A stretch of 8,269 bases of DNA from assembly GCA_023228865.1 (NCBI GenBank), contig JALOAH010000134.1, forward strand, positions 1 to 8,269, read 5' to 3'. Source of the DNA: Porticoccaceae bacterium. GTDB taxonomy: Bacteria > Pseudomonadota > Gammaproteobacteria > Pseudomonadales > Porticoccaceae. Below are positions 1-7,178 of the stretch, one piece after another. The position numbers and the translations under genes were made by a program. Under the pieces are notes generated by a model. That model was given only the letters and a program-made list of their open reading frames with translations. It was not told where the DNA came from and did no database searches. Position 1 is the stretch's first letter, and every line of letters starts with the position of its first letter.

Positions 1-127
1 GGGGATAGCCCGCTCGAAAGAGCGAGTTCCGACCAAAATTGACGTAAAAATGATCTCGTCATCGTTTACGACCTGATTTTTCAAACATCAGCGCGGAAAA
101 TTCAGTCATTATTCAGAGGTTCCTTAA
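1..127. repeat. Left arm of a 127-bp perfect inverted repeat: insertion-sequence end plus TTAA target
   Basis: This stretch is the exact reverse complement of 8143-8269, and the match stops at base 128 (C here, A on the other arm). Bases 1-123 look like the terminal part of an insertion sequence whose outer tip, read inward, is GGAACCTCTGAATAA. Bases 124-127 are TTAA, which would be the target site. The tip and a YTAR-type 4-bp target resemble IS5-group elements, but that family assignment is from memory and uncertain. No complete transposase is present. Short open frames cross the arm on both strands (one + frame ends with TGA at 40-42, another with TGA at 74-76), and I cannot tell which, if any, is the transposase terminus. 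The rest of the element lies outside the window. Confidence 0.85.
11..24. other. Small hairpin with GAAA loop inside the insertion-sequence end
   Basis: CGCTC, GAAA, GAGCG form a perfect 5-bp stem with a GNRA-type tetraloop when read on the + strand. The mirror copy is at 8246-8259. No T-run follows on either strand, so it is not a standard terminator. It may be a subterminal structure of the element or simply chance. Confidence 0.4.
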
Positions 128-2225
128 CGATTACCGCATAGCGGCGGAATTCATAAATATCAACCAGCCCGATGTCCTGTGCCTGCAGCATGAATACGGT
201 ATTTTTGGCGGTCCTGCCGGCAGCCATATATTGAAGTTGCTGGCCGAGTTGCGTACGCCAGTTGTCACCACCCTGCATACTGTATTGACCGAACCTAACG
301 AAGAATACAGGAAAGTCATGCTGCGTCTGGCTGAGCTGTCGGATTACCTAGTAGTCATGAGTCATAAGGCCATTAATATTCTACAGTCCGTCTATGCCAT
401 TGACCCATCCAAGATCCGCCATATTCCCCACGGTATTCCGGACATACCCTTTGTTGACCCCTGTTATTACAAGGAACAGTTTGGTGTACTGGACAAAAGG
501 GTGCTACTGACATTTGGGCTACTATCGGAGAACAAGGGCATTGAGTATGCACTCCAGGCGTTGCCAAAGGTGGTCGAAAAATTTCCGGATATTACCTACA
601 TTGTACTGGGGGCAACGCACCCCCATGTACTCAGGACGGAGGGCGAAAACTACCGGCTGCGGTTACAACAGCTGGTGCGCAAACTTAAACTGGAACAGCA
701 CGTCATTTTCCAAAATCGATTCGTCACGCTGAACGAACTTTGCGACTATCTGGCAGCAACGGATATCTACATTACGCCCTATATCAGCGAAGCTCAAATC
801 ACATCCGGAACTCTGGCCTATGCCATGGGTACAGGCAAACCGATTGTTTCGACACCATACTGGTATGCCGAAGAAATGCTGGCAGACGACCGGGGCGTTC
901 TCGTGCCCTTTAGAGATCCCGATCAGCTGGCCGATGCCTTGCTCCGGCTATTGGAGAATGATGTCGAGCGCCACAGCATGCGTAAAAAAGCCTACGACCA
1001 TTGTCGCGGGGCCATCTGGAAGTCAGTTGCCCGAGAGTACCTGTCTGTATTTGCGGAAGCAAGGGCATCCCGCACCCGAAATCCTCGCCCCTACCGGCCT
1101 TCATCACATCTTCAGAAACCCTCGCCTTTTAACCTTGACCTGCCGGATCTGAAACTGAATCACCTGGAAGTATTGACCGACGATACGGGCATTCTGCAAC
1201 ATGCCAGGTATGCGGTGCCGGACAGGATGCACGGCTATTGCACCGACGACAATGCAAGAGCATTGATTGTCGCCGCAGAGGTCAGTCAGCTGTCAGACGA
1301 ACCCCAACAGTACAATCGCCTTAGCAGCTGCTATTTGAGCTTTTTGTCCCATGCATTCAATCCCGAGAGCGGCCGGTTTCGCAATTTTATGTCCTACGAC
1401 CGGCGCTGGCTGGAAGATACTGGCTCTGCCGATGCCCATGGACGCGCCCTGCATGCACTGGGCGCGGCGGTGGCCCTGCTAAACCAGGAGAGACAGGCAC
1501 CGCTCGCCTCCATTCTGTTCAAGCAGGCCTTGCCAGCCACTGAGTCTTTCACATCCCTCCGCTCAATCGCCTTCAGTTTGCTCGGGGTTCATGCCTATCT
1601 GAAATCCTTTTCCGGCGATCTGGAAGCGCGGCGCATACATACCCTCCTCGCCGATCGGCTACTTGAACAATTCCAGCGCAATCAGTCCCGTGACTGGCCC
1701 TGGCCGGAGAATATTGTCACTTACGCCAATCCCTGTCTGCCCCATGCCCTGATTATCAGTGGACACTGGCTACGCCGTGACGACATGGTTGAAGTTGGTT
1801 TGGGTTCCCTGCGATGGCTGGCGGAAATCCAAACCGACGGAGGTCATTTTGTACCCATTGGCTGCAATGGCTGGTATCCGCGGAACGGAGCCAAAGCCCG
1901 CTTCGATCAGCAACCCCTGGAAGCCCAGACCATGGTAGAAGCCTGTGTCATTGCCTATCAAATCACCGAAGACCAGTATTGGCTGCAACAGGCAATGATG
2001 TGTTTCTACTGGTTTCTCGGGCAAAACGATATCAACCTGCCATTGTATGACGCCAAGACAGGTGGATGCTGCGACGGTTTACAAAGTGATGGCGTCAATC
2101 AGAACCAGGGGGCGGAATCCACCCTGGCATGGCTGCTGTCACTCATCCGGTTGTTGCGCCTCTCCGCCAACACGTTACCCGATAACTCGGAGCAGCTTAC
2201 CCGGGTGGCAGCAGAGGGGAGCTAA
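126..2225 (+). CDS. GT4-type glycosyltransferase with C-terminal helical toroid-like domain, 5'-truncated
   Basis: This is a probable sugar transferase acting in the cytoplasm on an exported or surface glycan; donor and acceptor are unknown. The first usable start codon is TTG at 231 (664 residues from there). However, the frame is open and family-like upstream, with N-D-Y-R-I-A-A-E-F from 126 and the motif QHEYGIFGGPAGSH at 186-227, so the true N-terminus is lost to the insertion sequence. Numbering from 231, the GT-B donor half covers about 1-275, with a nucleotide-sugar loop around G96-K102-G103. The usual E-x7-E region reads EAQITSGTL (187-195), lacking the second Glu. A linker (about 278-305) leads to a helical domain (about 306-645) with HGYCTDDNARA (334-344), DTGSADAHGRA (396-406) and a Gln/Glu-rich QQPLEAQ segment (560-566). 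This half recalls six-hairpin (alpha/alpha) glycosidase folds, an inference only. By recollection of the family, roughly 65-100 residues are missing, including the Gly-rich acceptor-side loop, so activity is doubtful. The next gene follows after 2 bp. Confidence 0.8.
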   Translation, partial: NDYRIAAEFININQPDVLCLQHEYGIFGGPAGSHILKLLAELRTPVVTTLHTVLTEPNEEYRKVMLRLAELSDYLVVMSHKAINILQSVYAIDPSKIRHIPHGIPDIPFVDPCYYKEQFGVLDKRVLLTFGLLSENKGIEYALQALPKVVEKFPDITYIVLGATHPHVLRTEGENYRLRLQQLVRKLKLEQHVIFQNRFVTLNELCDYLAATDIYITPYISEAQITSGTLAYAMGTGKPIVSTPYWYAEEMLADDRGVLVPFRDPDQLADALLRLLENDVERHSMRKKAYDHCRGAIWKSVAREYLSVFAEARASRTRNPRPYRPSSHLQKPSPFNLDLPDLKLNHLEVLTDDTGILQHARYAVPDRMHGYCTDDNARALIVAAEVSQLSDEPQQYNRLSSCYLSFLSHAFNPESGRFRNFMSYDRRWLEDTGSADAHGRALHALGAAVALLNQERQAPLASILFKQALPATESFTSLRSIAFSLLGVHAYLKSFSGDLEARRIHTLLADRLLEQFQRNQSRDWPWPENIVTYANPCLPHALIISGHWLRRDDMVEVGLGSLRWLAEIQTDGGHFVPIGCNGWYPRNGAKARFDQQPLEAQTMVEACVIAYQITEDQYWLQQAMMCFYWFLGQNDINLPLYDAKTGGCCDGLQSDGVNQNQGAESTLAWLLSLIRLLRLSANTLPDNSEQLTRVAAEGS

Positions 2226-2227
2226 CG

Positions 2228-3250
2228 ATGCGTATCGCCATGCTCTCCCCCATCGCCTGGCGTACACCACCGCACCATTACGGCCCCTGGGAAAATGTCG
2301 TGTCTCTGTTGACCGAAGGGCTGGTCAAATACGGCGTTGATGTAACCCTATTCGCCACGGGTGATTCCCAAACCTCAGCCCGCTTGCAATCAGTCTGCCC
2401 GCAGGGTTATGAGGAGGACAAAACCATCGTCCCCAAAGTGTGGGAGTGTTTGCATATTGCCAACCTGTTCGAACAGGCCGATAACTTCGATATTGTCCAC
2501 AACCATTTTGATTTCCTGCCGCTGACCTACTCGGCGATGACCACGACGCCGGTGCTGACAACTATTCACGGTTTTTCGTCGCCGGGCATTCTGCCAGTCT
2601 ACGAAAAATACAACGACAAGGTTTTTTATGCCTCAATCAGCGATGCTGACAGAGCTGCCTCGCTTCACTACATCGGTACCGTGCGCCATGGTATCAATCT
2701 TGAACAATTTACTTTTAACCCGGACCCGGGCGATTATCTCCTGTTCTTCGGACGCATTCACCCTGACAAGGGCACCCGCGACGCCATTGAAATTGCCCGG
2801 ACCTGCAATATAAAATTGGTGATTGCAGGTATTATTCAGGACAAGAATTATTTTAAAAGAAACGTAGAGCCATTCCTGAAAGCTGGCCGTATTGAATACA
2901 TCGGCAGTGTCGGCCCAGCCCAGCGAGATGAACTGCTGGGCAACGCGCTTGCTCTGCTGCACCCGATCCATTTCAACGAACCCTTTGGCTTGTCGGTGGT
3001 TGAAGCCCTGGCCTGCGGCACCCCGGTCATTGCCTACAACCGCGGCAGCATGCCGGAAATAATTCAACACGGACATAGCGGCTTTTTGGTAGATAACATT
3101 GAGGGGGCCTGCCATGCCGTCGAACAGCTTGAGCAAGTGTCGAGACTCAATTGCCGGAATCGTGTGGAGCAGTCCTTTACCGTGGACCACATGGTCGACG
3201 GCTATATGAATCTGTACAATCAGATACGGGATAAAAAGGCCTGCAAATAA
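2228..3250 (+). CDS. GT4 family glycosyltransferase
   Basis: This is an intact 340-residue retaining GT-B glycosyltransferase, expected in the cytoplasm and transferring a sugar from a nucleotide-sugar donor to an unknown acceptor. The N-terminal Rossmann half opens with MRIAMLSPIAWRTPP and a Gly-Pro-Trp-Glu segment (19-22). It carries HNHFDF (91-96) and a conserved HGF (114-116). The donor half begins near FFGRIHPDKG (173-182), which supplies the Arg176 and Lys181 typical of donor phosphate binding. The E-x7-E motif is complete in EPFGLSVVE (251-259) and is followed by ALACGTPVIA. No signal peptide or membrane segment is seen. The ATG is preceded by a purine-rich ribosome site (AGGGGAG, 2215-2221, 6-nt spacing) lying in the end of the upstream gene, which suggests translational coupling. 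A length near 340 is on the short side for GT4 but complete. It probably elongates the same glycan as its neighbour. Confidence 0.9.
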   Translation: MRIAMLSPIAWRTPPHHYGPWENVVSLLTEGLVKYGVDVTLFATGDSQTSARLQSVCPQGYEEDKTIVPKVWECLHIANLFEQADNFDIVHNHFDFLPLTYSAMTTTPVLTTIHGFSSPGILPVYEKYNDKVFYASISDADRAASLHYIGTVRHGINLEQFTFNPDPGDYLLFFGRIHPDKGTRDAIEIARTCNIKLVIAGIIQDKNYFKRNVEPFLKAGRIEYIGSVGPAQRDELLGNALALLHPIHFNEPFGLSVVEALACGTPVIAYNRGSMPEIIQHGHSGFLVDNIEGACHAVEQLEQVSRLNCRNRVEQSFTVDHMVDGYMNLYNQIRDKKACK

Positions 3251-3264
3251 TTACCGGCCTTTTT
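3233..3264. terminator. Probable bidirectional rho-independent terminator between convergent operons
   Basis: AAAAAGGCC (3233-3241) pairs with GGCCTTTTT (3256-3264) around a 14-nt loop. The A-run on one side and T-run on the other let it serve both the + strand glycosyltransferase genes and the - strand Gld operon. The 5' arm overlaps the last codons of the glycosyltransferase gene. The G-C part of the stem is only 4 bp, so strength is moderate at best. Confidence 0.55.
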
Positions 3265-3268
3265 AATA

Positions 3269-4216
3269 TCAGTTCGAATTTTCTTCGGACTTTTCCCCAT
3301 CGCCTTCTGATGCCGCATCTTCTTCCTTTTTCTTTTGCAGATCAGCCAGTCTAATACCAGCTGTGCGGTCATAATCGTACTTGCTCAGGGTAAACACCTG
3401 GTCGCGGCGGTCGGATTTCAGGTAATACTTGTCGTCCATCGCAAGAAATTGATAACGGTGGCCACTCTCCCCTTTTACCTCCAGGGTGATTATGTTCTCT
3501 TCATCAAAGCCGGGGGTTTGCTTTGCCACCCCGGAGACAGTCAGCGAGCCTAGAGCATCAAATAACTGTTCTGAGTTGCCCTCGTCGGGGACTGCAGATT
3601 CTTCTCCATTTTCGCCCGACAAAATCCAGCTGCCATCCAGTTTTGCCAAGACATAATCAGGCCCCCTGATTTCGGCGATCTCCCCAGGGGCCAGCAGGGT
3701 CTTATCCAGCCAGTCATCCTCGCCAGCAGGCAGATCATAAACGTTCAGTTCCAGGACATAGACCTCGCTGACACTGGCTGGTCGGCCATGAACCTTCCTG
3801 AAAGAGGGGGAAGTGCCGAGATAGAGTTCAGCGGCTATTTGCTCCCCCTGATAGAGCTGAATATGCCGTTGAAATTTGTCTTCGGCAACCTCAAAACGGC
3901 GATGACTGCCTTCCGTGGTCGCCACCGGCCAACCGGTTTCCAACCCGGCGATTTTACTGAGCACCCCTTCCAGCTTGCTCTCATTGACGGGCAAATCGTA
4001 CAGTTCCGGCAGCACCCAGCCGCCCTCCCGTTTGGCAAGAGCTGCCTCGCTGTCCCCGGAACGAATGACCACTTTATTGACTTGCCCCTGGTCAAAGTCC
4101 AGCAGGGGCTTTGCCTCGTAGTCGGACTGCCCTGTGACAGAACTGATATACAGCCCAGCAGCCAACAGCAATTGCAGGACCAGCAGGAGTGATAACCCGG
4201 TACGTAGTTTTTTCAC
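3269..4216 (-). CDS. DUF4340 domain protein, membrane-anchored, partner of the Gld-type ABC system
   Basis: This 315-residue protein has a short basic N-terminus (MKKLR) and one hydrophobic segment at about 7-26, with no clear lipobox Cys. It is therefore probably anchored in the inner membrane with its bulk in the periplasm. The rest matches the pattern of DUF4340 proteins: two similar beta-rich halves, with GGWVLPELYDLPVNESKLEGVLSKI-like and GSWILSG...SEQLFDALGSL-like segments both reading 'W-x-L ... small loop ... helix'. It ends in a Lys/Glu/Ser-rich tail (about 289-315). Proteins of this family commonly sit next to GldG-type genes, but their biochemical role is unknown. The start is GTG at 4216, chosen because a strong Shine-Dalgarno lies just upstream. 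It is the last gene of the three-gene operon, 22 bp after the GldF-GldG fusion. Confidence 0.85.
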   Translation of the reverse strand: MKKLRTGLSLLLVLQLLLAAGLYISSVTGQSDYEAKPLLDFDQGQVNKVVIRSGDSEAALAKREGGWVLPELYDLPVNESKLEGVLSKIAGLETGWPVATTEGSHRRFEVAEDKFQRHIQLYQGEQIAAELYLGTSPSFRKVHGRPASVSEVYVLELNVYDLPAGEDDWLDKTLLAPGEIAEIRGPDYVLAKLDGSWILSGENGEESAVPDEGNSEQLFDALGSLTVSGVAKQTPGFDEENIITLEVKGESGHRYQFLAMDDKYYLKSDRRDQVFTLSKYDYDRTAGIRLADLQKKKEEDAASEGDGEKSEENSN

Positions 4217-4220
4217 GCTT

Positions 4221-4228
4221 CACCTCCT
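4221..4228 (-). promoter_or_regulatory. Shine-Dalgarno deciding the GTG start of the DUF4340 gene
   Basis: On the - strand AGGAGGTG lies in the 22-bp gap between the two genes, with 6 nt from the AGGAGG core to the GTG. It supports the GTG at 4216 over any internal start and indicates independent re-initiation within the polycistronic message. Confidence 0.75.
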
Positions 4229-4238
4229 CGTTTCTCAG

Positions 4239-7178
4239 TCAGGTCGACGGATGGGCAAACAGCTCCTGATAACGGCGATGACTTGCACGGCGCTGCCGCC
4301 GCTCCACCAGAACGATCACCGCCAGGGCCAGAATGGCCAGCCCGTAGTTGAGATACTCCCAAAAAACCTGTCGGCCGTGCTCCATGGGCGGCAGGGTGCG
4401 ATTGAAGTGGCCGCGGGAGCGAATGCTTAACAGGCCGGCGTCTTCAAGGGACCAGTCAACGGCGTTTGCCGCCAGTTGCAGAGTGTTGAGGTACTCACTC
4501 TGCTGGGCGCTGCCTGCGATCTCGATCACCTGATCCCGCAAAAAGTCGTTGGAACTGAACAGGATGATGCGTGCGGATTCCGGGGAGTGTTCGATCACCC
4601 GGTCAAGCTGCAACGCCTTTTCATCCTCGCTGGTATCGGATTCAGACTCCTCGCTTTCCCCCTGGGACGGGTCATCGGCGTCAGACTGCTTCTGCTCCGC
4701 CAGGGGCGACGGCTTGCCGGCAAAATAGGAATCGAATCTTCCCTCGCTGACGACACTCAGGAGATAGGCTTGGCGTTCCCCTTCCGGGGTAAAGGCACTA
4801 CCCCCCTGCCCGGTGATGCTGGGCATGACCTCCAGGGAGTCTGACAGCCAGGCATCGGTCGAGCTGTGTAACAGCTCTGTGATCGTCCGCCCTTCCTGTT
4901 TTTCCATATCCACGGTAATGGGCGAGGCCCAGGCAACCATGGCCTGGGGCAGCTCTGAGGTAATGAGATTATCCCGGTTTAATCCATCACTGCGGATGTC
5001 CACGAAATAGGGGTAGTCCACCATGCGGATTTCCTGCAAGCGGTAACCTGCCACAGTGCGGGTTACCGGTATGGGAAACGGCGTACTTTGCGGATCGAGC
5101 ACCAGGTTCTCTTCAACCATTAAGCCATGATGGCGCAACCATTTTTCCAGCCCACTGTTGTATTTTCTAAGCGTTAAGCTGCGGTTCGACAGACTGGCAC
5201 TGTATGGGGACGTGGCCGCAATGACCGTCCCCCCCTGCATCAGAAACTGATCAACCGCAAAGAGCTGGGTGTCATCCAGATTCTCGGGCGCTGCCAGCAG
5301 CAGGATATCCGCCTCGCCGGAGACGCGACCGTCAGTCAAATCCTCGCGCACCACATTCAGCTCGGCTCCAAGAAACGACTCCAACCGGGAAAACCGGGGG
5401 CTGTCACCATAGGGAGTGAAACCGCCGCCAGGTGTCACAAGGGCCACCGTCTTGGTAAACCCGCTGGCAAAGCGCTTGATACCCGCATCCAGATTTTGCC
5501 TGAAGCTTTCTTCGGTCAACTCATCCACAGGTACCTGCACTACCTGGTCGCCACTGGACAGGGTCAGATAGAAATAAAAGGGCTGGTCATCGAACAGGCT
5601 CGCGGTCATGGGCATAAACCCGTACTCCTCGGCAATCCTGCGGCCCTCGGCGCCGTCATTGGCATCGGGATCAACAAACCTGACGCTGAAACGCCCCCCT
5701 GCCTGTTGCCGGGTTTCTTCCAGCACCTTTTGCATCTCCTGCCTGAACAACACCAGCTCTTCCGGCAGCAGGTTGTCTGCGGATGTATAGGCATGAAATA
5801 CCAGTTCATTTCTCACCGTGTCAAAAAGGTTGCCCCCTGCCTGATAGGTATTCAGCACCTTTTTGATTGCCCGGGTCAGGTCGTGTTCAGGATTGCGCAA
5901 CTGCACATCGAGGTCTGCCTCACCCCGGGCTTGAATTTCAATGAGATCCCGAAATCCCAGTACTTCGTATTCATCGCCGTACTGCACCAGCACATTAAAA
6001 TAGGAGCTGACAATGGAGGACTGATAGCGATCCGCCACCTGGAAAGGCACTGGTTTGATGCCGTACTTCCGGTTGGCCTCTTCCTCCAGCTCCGGCTCCG
6101 CAAGGGGGTCGATGAACTCCGCACGCACCTTGCCGTGACCCGCAATTTCATACTCCTTGATCAGATCCTGCAATTGTGGAACCAACGGCGCCAGCAAGGG
6201 GTGGGTTTTACTGCTGAAGTAGCCACGGACCAACAGGGGCTCCTGCAATTGAGCCAGATAACCCCGGGTTGCATCGGAAATGGAGTATTGATTGCCCTCG
6301 GTGACATCCACGCGAAGGCTGTTGAGTTGCCCGAGCCACAGGTTGGCGCCCAGGGCGTTGGCCAAGGCCAATGCCGTCACAGTCTGCCATTGCCGGTGGC
6401 GGGGACGCTCCCGGCCGGCCCAGCGCTCCTTCTCCAGGGCAAACGTATTAAGGCAGAGGAACACCAGAATAATGCTCAGGTAGTAGTAGAGGTCCCGGAA
6501 ATCAATGACGCCCCTGGTGATGGCCTCAAAACGGGAACCTGTGCCCAGCAGGCGCAGCCACTCCCCGGCCCTGTTGCCAAAAAAGTCCGTGATGGCGCTG
6601 CTGCCCAGCAGGTAAAAAATGCCGCACAGGGCGCTGGCGCTGATCAGGCTGACGATCTGGTTGTCGCTCCGAGCAGAGACAAACAAACCAATACTGAGGT
6701 AGCTTGCGCCCAGCAGGAACGCAGCCAGGTAACCCGCCCATACCGGCCCCCAGTCGAGATCGCCAATCATCGCCACGGTAAAGGGTAACGGCATTGTGAT
6801 TGCAAGGGCGAGAACGAGGAGAAAGAGACACCCCAGAAATTTCCCCAGGACAAACTGCCACAGGGGGACCGCCAGGGTATGTATGAACTCCAGGGTGCCA
6901 GTTCGCCGTTCCTCACTCCATAATCTCATGGTCAGAGTCGCGCAGAGAAAGATGAGCAACACCGGCATCCACTCAAAGAGGGGGCGAACATCAGCTATGT
7001 TGCGGGAGAAAAAGGCCTCGCCCCAGAAAAACACAAACAGGGTAATGGCGGCAAAGGTGGCCAGAAACAGATAGGCAATGGGTGACGCAAAAAAAAGTGT
7101 GATCTCCTTGACCGCAACCCGGCGGATGACATCCTTCGCGGCGGCGCCGGCGGCTTGGTGTTGGGTATCAGGCTGCAT
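4239..7178 (-). CDS. Fused ABC-2 permease (GldF-like) and GldG-type auxiliary protein
   Basis: This is a 979-residue inner-membrane protein combining two usually separate subunits. Residues about 25-250 are an ABC-2 type permease with hydrophobic segments near 33-52, 71-86, 106-138, 146-168, 174-195 and 229-247, plus the characteristic cytoplasmic ERRTGTLE (90-97) after the second segment. A further membrane segment near 266-285 leads into the GldG-type (ABC_transp_aux) region, which starts at the family hallmark RVDVTEGNQYSIS (289-301). That region forms a large, probably periplasmic domain. It contains VTPGGG (about 601-606) and an acidic Ser/Glu/Asp-rich low-complexity insert (about 829-855), and it ends with a C-terminal membrane segment (944-958) and a basic tail. 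The ATG is supported by AAGGAGGA 8 nt upstream. The gene overlaps the ATPase gene by 11 bp. In Flavobacterium, GldA, GldF and GldG are tied to gliding. Relatives are widespread in non-gliding bacteria and the substrate is unknown. Confidence 0.88.
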   Translation of the reverse strand: MQPDTQHQAAGAAAKDVIRRVAVKEITLFFASPIAYLFLATFAAITLFVFFWGEAFFSRNIADVRPLFEWMPVLLIFLCATLTMRLWSEERRTGTLEFIHTLAVPLWQFVLGKFLGCLFLLVLALAITMPLPFTVAMIGDLDWGPVWAGYLAAFLLGASYLSIGLFVSARSDNQIVSLISASALCGIFYLLGSSAITDFFGNRAGEWLRLLGTGSRFEAITRGVIDFRDLYYYLSIILVFLCLNTFALEKERWAGRERPRHRQWQTVTALALANALGANLWLGQLNSLRVDVTEGNQYSISDATRGYLAQLQEPLLVRGYFSSKTHPLLAPLVPQLQDLIKEYEIAGHGKVRAEFIDPLAEPELEEEANRKYGIKPVPFQVADRYQSSIVSSYFNVLVQYGDEYEVLGFRDLIEIQARGEADLDVQLRNPEHDLTRAIKKVLNTYQAGGNLFDTVRNELVFHAYTSADNLLPEELVLFRQEMQKVLEETRQQAGGRFSVRFVDPDANDGAEGRRIAEEYGFMPMTASLFDDQPFYFYLTLSSGDQVVQVPVDELTEESFRQNLDAGIKRFASGFTKTVALVTPGGGFTPYGDSPRFSRLESFLGAELNVVREDLTDGRVSGEADILLLAAPENLDDTQLFAVDQFLMQGGTVIAATSPYSASLSNRSLTLRKYNSGLEKWLRHHGLMVEENLVLDPQSTPFPIPVTRTVAGYRLQEIRMVDYPYFVDIRSDGLNRDNLITSELPQAMVAWASPITVDMEKQEGRTITELLHSSTDAWLSDSLEVMPSITGQGGSAFTPEGERQAYLLSVVSEGRFDSYFAGKPSPLAEQKQSDADDPSQGESEESESDTSEDEKALQLDRVIEHSPESARIILFSSNDFLRDQVIEIAGSAQQSEYLNTLQLAANAVDWSLEDAGLLSIRSRGHFNRTLPPMEHGRQVFWEYLNYGLAILALAVIVLVERRQRRASHRRYQELFAHPST

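Noticed and set aside
39..67. Outward promoter with TTGACG as -35 in the insertion-sequence end
   Set aside because: At 17-bp spacing the -10 position reads TCGTTT, a poor match, so I do not list it as a feature.
820..1152. A 110-codon + strand frame within the first glycosyltransferase
   Set aside because: It is out of frame with the conserved protein and its translation is compositionally odd, so it is a shadow.
2633..3190. A 185-codon open frame on the - strand opposite the second glycosyltransferase
   Set aside because: It is antisense to an intact GT4 gene with complete motifs and has no family-like sequence of its own.
5496..6788. A 430-codon open frame on the + strand opposite the GldF-GldG fusion
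   Set aside because: It lies entirely antisense to a well-supported gene, its translation is Gln/His/Leu/Pro-rich without recognisable domains, and no ribosome site or promoter stands out. Long antisense frames are expected opposite codon-biased genes.
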